Positions 21,571-28,816 are shown, numbered from the stretch's first letter. The stretch: DNA of 36,615 nucleotides from Erysipelotrichaceae bacterium (GCA_017473335.1 JAFULN010000017.1:1-36615), one strand, 5' to 3'. Numbers and translations: made by a program. The notes: generated by a model from the sequence alone, not told the origin.

Positions 21571-24084
21571 TTATTCTGCTTCACCATGAATTGTATTTGC
21601 AGCAATACGTCCAGATACTAAGATTTCAATAAGCGCATTACCACCCAGACGGTTACCACCATGGATACCACCAGTTACTTCACCAGCTGCATACAGACCA
21701 GCAATTACATTACCGTTAGTATCAAGTACATGACGTTCTGTATCAACTACGATACCACCCATTGTGTGGTGAGTAGAAGGAGCCATGACACGAATACGCA
21801 GCAGTTCGCCTTCCAACTTGTATTCACCATCTTTATAAGTACCAACTGTTGCAGTTGCAGCAGACTTCTTAATACCATCTGTTGGAGTTCTTTCAGCGAT
21901 GTAGTCTTCATCATACTGACGGATTGTTGCATAAATATCTTCAGGTTTAGCAGTCATGCCAAACTTATCCAATACTGCTTGCATTTCTTCAGCATTTGAA
22001 ATGTAGTAAACACGGTTTTCAACAGTTTCCTTAGAAATTTCTACAGTCTGACCCTTTTCATATTTGTCATATGGATAAGGAATACCAATTGCAGTATCAG
22101 CATTTGTGATTTCTAAGAAGACACCCTTAACACCATTTACTTCAACACCATTTGCAAATTCACCCAATGACAATACGTCACGTTCAGCAGATTCATCAAC
22201 GAAACGCTTACCAGTTGTAGGGTTGATATAAACAGCATACTGTCCACCACCAAATGCCAAGTTACCATTGTCAATCCAAGAAATAGGCATCATCTGAGGG
22301 AATCCCATTCCTGTTGTGGCAGCATTTACAGTCTGAGCCATCTTAATACCATCACCCTGCAAAGAAGAACGGTTTGTAGTCAAAATGTTCTTAGTTACAG
22401 CATTTGGATCCCAGTATTCATTTTCTTCAACAACCATATTGATGTTTGCAGCATATCCACCTGTTGCCAGTACAACACCCTTTGTAGCACGTGCAGTTAC
22501 AGGTGTGCCATCAAACATAGTAGCCTTAACACCAACAACGCGACCATCTTCAACGATCAGTTCTTCAGCTGTTGTTCTTGTCATGATCTTGTTTCCTTCA
22601 TTGTTCAAAACAGTTGTTTTCAAAGGTAGGAAGTAAGTTCCCCAGTTACCGCCAACGATTTCAGGAACACCATCTTTATCCATATCGCATCCCATGTTCT
22701 GGTTTTCACGATACCAAAGCGCACCAATCAATGTCAGCTGAGCACCATCGTTGAACAGTGACCCCTGATCTTCTAACCATTCTTTCAATCCCTGACCATT
22801 TTCAACCATCTGAGATACTAAATCATATTCACCATAAATCCATTCAGTACCATCAGCGCTCTGTCTTAAACCACCATAGTAAGTCTGGAAAATATGCAGA
22901 TTTACAGTTGAGAATAATGTCAAATCAGATTCATGTGCTCCCTTAGCCAACTTAGCATCAGCATAATCAACATATTCCTTGATTTCAGCCTTCAGAGCTT
23001 TCAAAGTATTCAGATATTCACCATGTACACCAGCTTTTGACAATTCATCAATTTCACCAGCTACATATTCAACAGTATTAAAATGAGAAGCATCAAATTC
23101 TTTTTCATCCCAAGCCAGAATTGTCTTCAAAACATCCAGCTGACCCTGAGAAGCCTTAATTTTTGTGTATGTCTGTCCATTGTATTCCCATGTAGCTTCT
23201 GTAGCTTCTGGATTTTCTGGGTCCCATACAAGGTAAGGCATAACAGACTGATACTGACCACCAGAAACCAGAGTATTACCACCGATTTCAGCATTCTTTT
23301 CGATAACCAGAACAGTATCACCATTCTGAGCTGCCTGAGCTGCAGTTGCAAGACCAGCACCACCAGCACCTACTACAACGATGTCAAAAGTTTCTTCAAT
23401 AGCTTCACCTGCAGTATGTTCTACAGTGTTTGCCTTAAATGCATCCAGATTGGATACACCTGCCTGTTCAGCAGCTTCTACCAAAGCATCTTTAAATGCT
23501 CTTGAAGAGAATGTAGCACCACTAACAACATCAACACCAGCACCATTTGCTGCGATTGCATCTTCTGTAAGAGGCGCAAATGCAACATCCCCTACAAATG
23601 CAGTTTCAGCATGGTTTACAACTTTAATATCAGTAATGTTTGTTTCAGAGAAAGTCACTTCTACTTCAACTGGTCCATTATAACCAACACCAGTTCCAGT
23701 ATAAGTTCCAGCAGTATAGCTTACTTCTCCACCTGCATTGACTTCTTCACCCTTAGACTGTGCGATTGCCTTCTTTAGGGCTTCTACATAGCCCTCAGAT
23801 GTCAATGTTGCACCTGTAACCGCATCAATTTCAGCAGACTGCGCACTTAATACCTGTTCATCCAGTTCAGTCAGCGCTGCTTTACCAATGCTTTCTGTTT
23901 CTGCATCACCAGTAGACTTAACATCAACAATCTTGTCACCTTCAACAGTGATTGTGACAACGACTTTTCCGCCAAATCCCTGACCTTCGCCAGTAAATGT
24001 TTCAGTCTTTGGCTTGCTTTGACATCCAGCAACCATTGAAACAACTAAAATACCGGCAAGAAGTTTCATCATTAGCTTTTTCAT
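21571..24084 (-). CDS. Surface lipoprotein: two FMN-binding domains plus fumarate-reductase-like FAD domain
   Basis: An 837-residue secreted reductase. The signal peptide ends at lipobox VAGC (C21). Two FMN-binding domains follow, each with a flavinylation motif accepting covalent FMN from ApbE: DAVTGAT (T93) and DVVSGAT (T191). From about 235 comes an FAD domain of the flavocytochrome c / fumarate reductase / UrdA superfamily (VVVGAGGAGLATA), with HHTMGG (H773), HGGNRLGGNA (R812) and an R in SAERDVLS. The segment matching the fumarate reductase QIHP site reads QMMP, so the acceptor is probably not fumarate. Such proteins take electrons from membrane quinols through extracellular flavins and reduce organic acceptors. 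ApbE and the electron-transfer genes must be elsewhere. Confidence 0.9.
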   Translation of the reverse strand: MKKLMMKLLAGILVVSMVAGCQSKPKTETFTGEGQGFGGKVVVTITVEGDKIVDVKSTGDAETESIGKAALTELDEQVLSAQSAEIDAVTGATLTSEGYVEALKKAIAQSKGEEVNAGGEVSYTAGTYTGTGVGYNGPVEVEVTFSETNITDIKVVNHAETAFVGDVAFAPLTEDAIAANGAGVDVVSGATFSSRAFKDALVEAAEQAGVSNLDAFKANTVEHTAGEAIEETFDIVVVGAGGAGLATAAQAAQNGDTVLVIEKNAEIGGNTLVSGGQYQSVMPYLVWDPENPEATEATWEYNGQTYTKIKASQGQLDVLKTILAWDEKEFDASHFNTVEYVAGEIDELSKAGVHGEYLNTLKALKAEIKEYVDYADAKLAKGAHESDLTLFSTVNLHIFQTYYGGLRQSADGTEWIYGEYDLVSQMVENGQGLKEWLEDQGSLFNDGAQLTLIGALWYRENQNMGCDMDKDGVPEIVGGNWGTYFLPLKTTVLNNEGNKIMTRTTAEELIVEDGRVVGVKATMFDGTPVTARATKGVVLATGGYAANINMVVEENEYWDPNAVTKNILTTNRSSLQGDGIKMAQTVNAATTGMGFPQMMPISWIDNGNLAFGGGQYAVYINPTTGKRFVDESAERDVLSLGEFANGVEVNGVKGVFLEITNADTAIGIPYPYDKYEKGQTVEISKETVENRVYYISNAEEMQAVLDKFGMTAKPEDIYATIRQYDEDYIAERTPTDGIKKSAATATVGTYKDGEYKLEGELLRIRVMAPSTHHTMGGIVVDTERHVLDTNGNVIAGLYAAGEVTGGIHGGNRLGGNALIEILVSGRIAANTIHGEAE

Positions 24085-24098
24085 TTCTTCTTCCTCCT

Positions 24099-24154
24099 AC
24101 ATAATCGCTACCATTATGTGTTTTCATTATACTACTTCGTCAATTTGTTTTCAA
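24099..24154 (-). promoter_or_regulatory. Promoter and operator of the first flavinylated reductase
   Basis: TTGAAA (24154-24149) and TATAAT (24131-24126), 17 bp apart, precede an inverted repeat ACATAAT-N7-ATTATGT (24099-24119) that covers the expected start of transcription. No regulator gene is adjacent. Confidence 0.55.
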
Positions 24155-24200
24155 TTTCACAAGTCTGAAAAAAATCATTTTAAGGAATACTTATAGTATA

Positions 24201-24246
24201 ATTTATGTTGTTATTCTTCCGTGTTCGATAAACTAGCAACATAAAT
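24201..24246. repeat. Inverted repeat upstream of the structured RNA
   Basis: Perfect 10-bp arms ATTTATGTTG / CAACATAAAT are separated by 26 bp. It lies between the divergent promoters of the reductase and the RNA. Its function is unknown. Confidence 0.4.
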
Positions 24247-24252
24247 CATGCT

Positions 24253-24280
24253 TTTACATTTAAGAAAAACGGTTTATAAT
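24253..24280 (+). promoter_or_regulatory. Promoter of the structured RNA
   Basis: TTTACA (24253-24258) and a perfect TATAAT (24275-24280) with a 16-bp spacer. The predicted start is the A at 24287, the first base of the RNA's first stem. Confidence 0.65.
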
Positions 24281-24286
24281 ACTTTC

Positions 24287-24495
24287 AGAACATAGAGTTG
24301 GTACAATGAGACCTGCGGATCTATGTTCTACCGAACATCTAACGAGCCGTCACTTTCTGTGGACGTTAAGCTTGGGGCTAGGCTTAAGTCAGGCACTCGA
24401 GTTGTTCAGTTTTAGATATCTTTTAGAATTAAGAGATGGAGAAGCAGATGCTAACCACCCATGTTTGATTGGGCACTGGAAGCATCTGCTTTTTT
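24287..24495 (+). ncRNA. Structured noncoding RNA of about 209 nt, class unassigned
   Basis: The transcript begins with a perfect 10-bp stem AGAACATAGA (24287-24296) / TCTATGTTCT (24320-24329). A second domain is closed by GAACA (24333-24337) / TGTTC (24403-24407) and CGAG (24343-24346) / CTCG (24396-24399). Within it are GAC-TTAAGC / GCTTAA-GTC (24362-24371 with 24382-24390) and a small CAC/GTG hairpin. It ends in a terminator with arms AGCAGATGCT (24443-24452) / AGCATCTGCT (24481-24490) and a T-run. The only open frame in it (66 codons) has no Shine-Dalgarno. Size, GC content and promoter-to-terminator fit suggest an abundant stable RNA. The raiA-motif RNA of Bacillota is a candidate on length and organisation only. 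It does not look like 6S, SRP, RNase P or tmRNA. Confidence 0.65.
24441..24495 (+). terminator. Intrinsic terminator of the structured RNA
   Basis: A 10-bp outer stem (24443-24452 / 24481-24490) with inner CCA/TGG and CCCA/TGGG pairs, then TTTTT. The T-run reaches to within a few bases of the stop codon of the convergent remnant gene. Confidence 0.8.
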
Positions 24496-24497
24496 CT

Positions 24498-24787
24498 TTA
24501 AGCTAGTACACAATTACAAGAAACACTAACCTCTATCCCCGTCTTAAGCTTCAATTTCAGAACTCCACTTTTTGATAACTCAATTCGATCTATGTACTCA
24601 CGTGCAAGATCATCGCTATACTTTGAAAGATCTAGCTTACTGCTATTCATCTCTTCTTTTATACTTTCAGTGACATTGAATTTGTGCTTGTAATATCATT
24701 TGAGATTAATGGTGTTAAATATTCTTCAGAAGAACCGCAGTCATTAATCAGTAGTACAATCAAAAATAATAGGATAACTTTCTTCAT
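24498..24787 (-). pseudogene. Frameshifted small lipoprotein-like gene
   Basis: The ATG at 24787 has AGAGGAG nine bases upstream and opens a 42-codon frame (to 24659) beginning MKKVILLFLIVLLINDCGSS, a secretion signal with a possible lipid-attachment cysteine. Another frame, open from about 24695 to the stop at 24498-24500, continues with NVTESIKEEMNSSKLDLSK and ends RIELSKSGVLKLKLKTGIEV. One frameshift near 24690 would join them into about 95 residues. I do not recognise the family. The C-terminal part faintly recalls the tail of serine recombinases, which I do not press. Confidence 0.4.
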
Positions 24788-24874
24788 TACGTCTTCTCCT
24801 CTTTGGTGCGACACACACTAACATAGACTTTGGATAAAAGCCATACCCAAAATCATTGGTCGGTCATTAAAAAA

Positions 24875-24894
24875 GCTTCCGTACTGTTGGAAGC
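24875..24894 (-). terminator. Terminator of the SDR-TetR operon
   Basis: GCTTCC (24875-24880) and GGAAGC (24889-24894) pair directly after the TetR stop and are followed on the minus strand by TTTTTT. Confidence 0.7.
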
Positions 24895-25455
24895 CTACTT
24901 TCTATATACAAAATCAAAGATGAACTGAATTCTTTCGATGACATTGAAATCATTTTTGCTCAATTGCCACTCTATTGTTACACCTAAGACCATCTCTGTA
25001 TAGCATCGAACTAATTCCTCTGCTGAATAAACTGAAGTTACCAATCCTTGTTCTTGCAGCCTTTGAACATAACTAGCATCTAAACTATGTATTTTTGATA
25101 ATTCCAATGATGAATAGAGTTCAGGATTCTTAGAATAATCTAAAATGACTTTTAATGTAGAAAGAGAGAAATCTCTTCCTAATCGATTCAGAAAATCTGC
25201 CCAAATCATCTGTTTCTTTCGATAGTTTTCATAATCTGATAATGAATCATCATGATAAAAACCACTTTCAATCTTGGAGTAATTCTCTATTACCCACTGT
25301 AACAGCAGATCCCCTTTACTTTTGAAATGATGATAAAATGATCCTTTAGTTACCCCAAAATGTTTGCAGATCATTGGAATAGACACTTGTTCATATCCAT
25401 GTTCTTTAAACATTTCAATAGATTTTTCCATCATTTCATTTTTACTGACTATCAT
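24895..25455 (-). CDS. TetR/AcrR family regulator
   Basis: A regulator of about 186 residues. The N-terminal helix-turn-helix is typical: AIEMF-like SIEMFKEHGYEQVSIPMICKHFGVTKGSFYHHFKSKGDLL, with the YxHFxxK signature. The C-terminal ligand domain is variable and gives no clue to the inducer. The ATG at 25455 is preferred because GGTGA lies just before it; GTG codons at 25464 and 25467 are alternatives. It is 49 bp downstream of the SDR gene on the same strand, and two near-identical dyads at the SDR promoter are its probable operators, so it likely represses its own operon. Confidence 0.9.
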   Translation of the reverse strand: MIVSKNEMMEKSIEMFKEHGYEQVSIPMICKHFGVTKGSFYHHFKSKGDLLLQWVIENYSKIESGFYHDDSLSDYENYRKKQMIWADFLNRLGRDFSLSTLKVILDYSKNPELYSSLELSKIHSLDASYVQRLQEQGLVTSVYSAEELVRCYTEMVLGVTIEWQLSKNDFNVIERIQFIFDFVYRK

Positions 25456-25504
25456 TGTTATCACCACATGTATTCTATCAAAAAAAACTCGTTTTCACGA
25501 GTTT

Positions 25505-26308
25505 TTACTTGTCAATTTCAGGATTTTTCCAAGTGACATTACGAATATGTCCAGAATTTGTTCCACCATCAACTGTGATTGTAGTTCCTGTCAGATATGG
25601 TGCTAAATCAGAAGCTAAGAATAATGCTGTATTTGCAATTTCCTGTGGTTCAGCTAAACGTCCCATTGGTACATTTCTGCAGAAAGAATCAATATATTCC
25701 TGTGGTGCCATTCCCCAAATTTCAGTCTTTGTTGTTCCTGGACATATTGCATTAACGCGAATGTTATGTTTTGCATATTCTAGTGCAGCAGTTTTCGTTA
25801 AATTGATAACAGCTGCCTTTGACATTGTATAAATAGCCATTCCTTCAGTCCCTTGGAAACCGCCATTAGATGAAGTATTAATAATGAAACCTCCGTTTTT
25901 TGATTTCAAAATTGCTTCTGCTCCATATTTGATTCCAAGGAATACTCCACGCTGATCTACACCACTTACACGGTCATAATATTCCATAGGTGTTTCATGA
26001 ATTGGTGTTTCAGGATACCCAATGCCTGCATTGTTTACAATACCATCCAGTTTGCCATAAGTTTCTACTGCAAAATCAACCATCTTTTTGACATCTTCTT
26101 CTTTAGAAACGTCTACTTGAATAAATGATGCTTCATTTCCAACGGCTTTGATATCTTCTACTACTTTCATTCCTGCTTCAGGATTGAAATCAGCAACAAC
26201 GACTTTCATCCCATTGTCTGCAAATGTTTTTGCCATCGCTTTTCCCATTCCGCTTCCAGAGCCAGTGATTACTACCACTTTACCGATGCAACTACTAAAA
26301 TCTGTCAT
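25505..26308 (-). CDS. Short-chain dehydrogenase/reductase
   Basis: A 267-residue NAD(P)-dependent oxidoreductase of the classical SDR family. The cofactor loop is TGSGSGMGKAM, NNAGIG is present, and the catalytic set is N, S (INTSSNGG) and YTMSK. Start is at 26308, with GGAGGAG before it; the frame is open upstream to 26422 but that part crosses the promoter and operators. The aspartate in VVVADFNPEAG after strand 2 favours NAD(H). Co-transcription with TetR suggests induction by its substrate. FabG-like, hydroxysteroid and secondary-alcohol roles are all possible. Confidence 0.9.
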   Translation of the reverse strand: MTDFSSCIGKVVVITGSGSGMGKAMAKTFADNGMKVVVADFNPEAGMKVVEDIKAVGNEASFIQVDVSKEEDVKKMVDFAVETYGKLDGIVNNAGIGYPETPIHETPMEYYDRVSGVDQRGVFLGIKYGAEAILKSKNGGFIINTSSNGGFQGTEGMAIYTMSKAAVINLTKTAALEYAKHNIRVNAICPGTTKTEIWGMAPQEYIDSFCRNVPMGRLAEPQEIANTALFLASDLAPYLTGTTITVDGGTNSGHIRNVTWKNPEIDK

Positions 26309-26320
26309 ATTCTCCTCCTT

Positions 26321-26399
26321 AACATACTGCGGTATGTTTGCGTATTCATTATATACCAAACAACAGTTAGAAACAAGAAAAAAGATACTGCGGTATGTT
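26321..26399 (-). promoter_or_regulatory. SDR-TetR promoter between two matching TetR-type operators
   Basis: AACATACTGCGGTATGTT (26321-26338) lies just downstream of TATAAT (about 26350-26355). AAGATACTGCGGTATGTT (26382-26399) lies just upstream of a -35-like TTGTTT spaced 17 bp from the -10. The two 18-mers differ at one base. This is a textbook arrangement for TetR-family repression. Confidence 0.75.
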
Positions 26400-26458
26400 A
26401 TTCTATCGTTAAGTTTACACATATAAATGTACTGAACTATAATTTTCAGGGTTAAAAT

Positions 26459-26578
26459 TCAACAATAAAAATCAATCATTTGATCTGGGTGAATATCAGA
26501 TTGAATAGATTTAAAAACTTGTTCAACGTTTTCTATAGTTGATTCAATCTTCAAAATATATCTTATATAATTTGGCAT
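26459..26578 (-). pseudogene. Truncated small gene, phage/plasmid-associated type (39 codons)
   Basis: The ATG at 26578 has GGGAGG seven bases upstream and opens MPNYIRYILKIESTIENVEQ, ending DQMIDFYC. The MPN-x-I start and the IDF near the end recall small Api92/DUF1281-like proteins of mobile elements, where IDF is followed by N-K-I-I-P-M-P and the protein continues. Here a stop follows directly, so it looks truncated. It could instead be an intact small gene. Confidence 0.35.
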
Positions 26579-26609
26579 AATTATGCCTCCCTTCCGAAGA
26601 AAACAAAAA

Positions 26610-26637
26610 AAGACCTGACTTATTTCTAAATCAGGTT
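26610..26637 (-). terminator. Terminator-like hairpin
   Basis: On the minus strand, arms CCTGATTTA / TAAGTCAGG are followed by a run of seven T residues. It follows the tRNA-like fragment at 26663-26689, as it would if that were the end of a tRNA gene. Confidence 0.55.
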
Positions 26638-26662
26638 AAAATTCATTAATTTTTCATCATTC

Positions 26663-26689
26663 TGCTGGTGTAATTGGATTCGAACCAAC
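26663..26689 (-). pseudogene. tRNA-like 3' fragment (T-arm plus acceptor strand)
   Basis: On the minus strand GTTGG-TTCGAAT-CCAAT forms a 5-bp T-stem with a canonical seven-base T-loop, followed by TACACCAGCA. No matching 5' acceptor strand (TGGTGTA) or D-arm is found within 200 bp upstream, so this is not a complete tRNA. Integrated elements often leave or duplicate exactly this part of a tRNA gene at their att sites. The rest of 26690-26840 holds AT-rich sequence and an imperfect hairpin near 26780-26800, with no gene. Confidence 0.35.
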
Positions 26690-26844
26690 ATTCTTAAAAA
26701 CATCGATTTTAAGCCATTTTTGATGCGCATCCTTTTTAGTTTTTCTTTTGTCCCTAAAACATTATATGACTGCTCTATAAGGCAGGCTCCGCCCTTATGA
26801 GAACCCCTTTTCTTTTTTTAATGACCATTGATAGCCAAAATAAA

Positions 26845-26866
26845 ACACGCTAAGTGAATAGCGTGT
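26845..26866 (-). terminator. Terminator after the zinc-ribbon gene (repeat copy 1)
   Basis: ACACGCTA / TAGCGTGT arms, followed on the minus strand by TTTATTTT. The same hairpin recurs at 29435-29464. Confidence 0.65.
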
Positions 26867-26895
26867 CTTGTTCCGGATATCAATCATTATTAGAT

Positions 26896-27111
26896 TTAGT
26901 ATTCGATAACTCCATCATTATCATCTTCGTCAGTGTGAATTTCATCACCACAATTTGTACATTCCCAATACTCATCCCAGTACATGATACCGTCACAGTT
27001 AGGACAGTCTTTATATGGTCTTTCACCGTGTTCTACTTCTAATTCTCCAGAACAGTATGGGCAATGTGCATATTCAGATTCGTGATAAACTCTGTCGCAA
27101 AACGGACACAT
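26896..27111 (-). CDS. Small zinc-ribbon protein
   Basis: A 71-residue acidic protein with four CxxC knuckles: CPFC at the start, then CPYC, CPNC and CTNC. This is enough for two tandem zinc ribbons. The tail is strongly acidic (DEDDNDGVIEY). There is an in-frame stop just before the ATG at 27111, and the AAGG before it is too close to be a normal Shine-Dalgarno, so translation may be weak or depend on the structured DNA just upstream. Function is unknown; such proteins are often adaptors or nucleic-acid-associated. Confidence 0.65.
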   Translation of the reverse strand: MCPFCDRVYHESEYAHCPYCSGELEVEHGERPYKDCPNCDGIMYWDEYWECTNCGDEIHTDEDDNDGVIEY

Positions 27112-27146
27112 CCTTTTTCATAAAAATTTTTCTCTCAGAAAATAAA

Positions 27147-27215
27147 AATTTGGATGTGTCTAAAACCCTTTATTTAAAGGCTTTTTGAGCCTTTTGGGTA
27201 GTGCGCATCCAAATT
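27147..27215 (-). promoter_or_regulatory. Three nested stems upstream of the zinc-ribbon gene
   Basis: An outer 10-bp stem AATTTGGATG / CATCCAAATT (27147-27156 / 27206-27215), a middle ACCC/GGGT, and an inner AAAGGCT / AGCCTTT (27176-27182 / 27188-27194). On the minus strand it runs into a U-rich stretch. It could be the terminator of the flavoprotein operon or a leader of the zinc-ribbon gene. Confidence 0.5.
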
Positions 27216-27378
27216 ATCTAATACAAGTGTCTTTGTAGAATTATTTGGATGTTCCTATCTGCGGAGTATCCTTATAAGATTTGATATTTATTTTTGAGTT
27301 AGTACCAAAACAACTAATTAACTAGCTGTCAATCTCAAAATCTACCCTATCACTGAAATTTGGTCCTCTTCTTTCGGA

Positions 27379-27915
27379 CTATACATTCTTTCCCATCTCA
27401 TATGCTTCATGCATATACTTTGTTTCTTTGATTTCTCCTGCGTGATATACCCCGGTTCCATAAATTATTCCTTTTTCAACAGCTCCTCCAATACATGATG
27501 CATAACCTCTAAAACAAGCTAACGTCGTATCCATGCATTCATTCTCTTCATCTGCGGATGTCATTATATAAAACATTTCCTTGTTTTTGACTTCTCTCCA
27601 TCGACAAAGACTTCGATCAATCACTGTTTTTAATTGAGCATCAATGGAATAAAAATAAACCGGACTTGCTAAAACCATTACATCACAGGAAATCATTCTC
27701 TCCATGATTTCCGCCATGTCATCCTTGATTGCACAACTTCCTGTCTTACGGCAAGCATAACATGCTGTACAATATGCTACTTTCTTCTCTTGTATACGGA
27801 TTTTTTCTACAATGTGTCCTGCTTCTAATGCTCCACGCATAAATTCATCACATAACAAATCTGAATTACCATGCTTTCTCGGACTACCAGACAATATCAA
27901 AATTTTCTTAGTCAC
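27379..27915 (-). CDS. Iron-sulfur flavoprotein-like NAD(P)H-dependent oxidoreductase
   Basis: A 178-residue flavodoxin-fold protein. ILILSGSPRKHGNSD binds FMN phosphate, and LASPVYFYSIDAQLK is the second FMN loop. Between them is C-T-A-C-Y-A-C-R-K-T-G-S-C, a CX2CX2CX5C spacing that matches the compact cluster motif of archaeal-type Isf iron-sulfur flavoproteins. The start is a GTG at 27915 with AAAGGAG nine bases upstream; the frame continues upstream into the aldo/keto reductase gene without another good start. It lies 16 bp after that gene on the same strand and so is co-transcribed. It likely reduces quinones, nitro compounds or protein partners. Confidence 0.85.
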   Translation of the reverse strand: MTKKILILSGSPRKHGNSDLLCDEFMRGALEAGHIVEKIRIQEKKVAYCTACYACRKTGSCAIKDDMAEIMERMISCDVMVLASPVYFYSIDAQLKTVIDRSLCRWREVKNKEMFYIMTSADEENECMDTTLACFRGYASCIGGAVEKGIIYGTGVYHAGEIKETKYMHEAYEMGKNV

Positions 27916-27931
27916 ATTACTTGCTCCTTTA

Positions 27932-28816
27932 CTAGTTTTTCTTTTCTTTAGTACTGTCATGCTGATGCTTACGCTCTTCTACCATCCTGCCAAACCATTC
28001 GACCATGCCAGGATCTGTATGAGAGAAGAATGAACTTTGTTTTTTATCAAGTGCTGCTATTTTATCCATATCTTCCTGTGACAGTTCAAAATCAAATACA
28101 TTGATATTTTCTTCCATTCTTTCCCTATGAGTTGACTTTGGAATGACAATGATTCCTCTTTGAAGATGCCATCTTAAAATTACCTGAGCTGGAGTTTTGC
28201 CATATTTTAAGCCAATTTCTTTCAGCACTGTCTCTTCAAACATTCCTCCTCTTCCCTCACCAAAGGGTGCCCAAGCTTCTAATTGAACACCATATTTGTC
28301 ATGCCATGTTTTTGATTCATGCTGCTGATGATGAGGATGAATTTCTATCTGATTGATCATCGGCTGAATACGATTGAAAAGAGTCATATCAATCATTCTG
28401 TCTGGATAAAAATTTGAAATACCAATAGCACGAATTTTCCCTGCTTCATAATATTCTTCTAATGCACGCCATGCTCCATACGTATCTGAAAAAGGCTGAT
28501 GAAGCAACAGTAAATCCAAATAGTCCACCTGCAGTTTTCGCATTGATTCTTCAATCGATGCTTTGCACTGCTCATATCCATAATGTTCCACCCAAACTTT
28601 AGTTGTAAGAAAGATTTCTTCTCTAGGCACACCGCTCTTTTTGATTGCTGAACCGACCTCTTCTTCATTAAAATAAGACTGGGCTGTATCAATCAATCGA
28701 TATCCTGCATGAAGTGCATCAAGCACACAGCGTTCGCACTCCTGTTTTGTCACCTGATAAACACCATAGCCAAGCTGAGGCATCTTCACACCATTTCTCA
28801 ACTCAATATAATCCAT
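27932..28816 (-). CDS. Aldo/keto reductase
   Basis: A 294-residue NADPH-dependent carbonyl reductase of the AKR5-like group. The catalytic tetrad is visible: D and Y in RLIDTAQSYFNEEEVG, K in FLTTKVWVEH, H in DLLLLHQPF. The cofactor segment IVIPKSTHRERMEENINVF is typical. AAGGAGG precedes the start. It is divergent from a MerR-family gene, and the shared promoter has the 19-bp spacer of MerR targets, so it is probably induced by reactive aldehydes or electrophiles. Confidence 0.94.
   Translation of the reverse strand: MDYIELRNGVKMPQLGYGVYQVTKQECERCVLDALHAGYRLIDTAQSYFNEEEVGSAIKKSGVPREEIFLTTKVWVEHYGYEQCKASIEESMRKLQVDYLDLLLLHQPFSDTYGAWRALEEYYEAGKIRAIGISNFYPDRMIDMTLFNRIQPMINQIEIHPHHQQHESKTWHDKYGVQLEAWAPFGEGRGGMFEETVLKEIGLKYGKTPAQVILRWHLQRGIIVIPKSTHRERMEENINVFDFELSQEDMDKIAALDKKQSSFFSHTDPGMVEWFGRMVEERKHQHDSTKEKKN

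Noticed and set aside
21477-21632. Plus-strand GTG-started frame of about 51 codons with an AAGGAG before it
   Set aside because: It runs through a terminator hairpin and then antisense into the reductase gene; the sequence shows no protein-like conservation.
24296-24320. T-box-like GTTGGTAC in the structured RNA
   Set aside because: The T-box core (AGGGTGGTACC) and a specifier domain are missing, and no tRNA synthetase or amino-acid gene follows.
24306-24506. 66-codon open frame inside the structured RNA
   Set aside because: No Shine-Dalgarno, and the frame crosses the paired stems and the terminator; base pairing explains the region better than coding.
24498-24695. Serine recombinase C-terminus
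   Set aside because: RIELSKSGVLKLKLKTGIEV is only vaguely similar to recombinase tails, and no catalytic or zinc-ribbon part is nearby.
24843-24868. GGTCGGTC near the TetR terminator as a TetR operator
   Set aside because: It is a single half-site downstream of the gene; the two perfect dyads at the SDR promoter are far better candidates.
26663-26689. Complete tRNA gene
   Set aside because: Only the T-arm and 3' acceptor strand are present; no 5' acceptor, D-arm or paired anticodon stem can be formed upstream.
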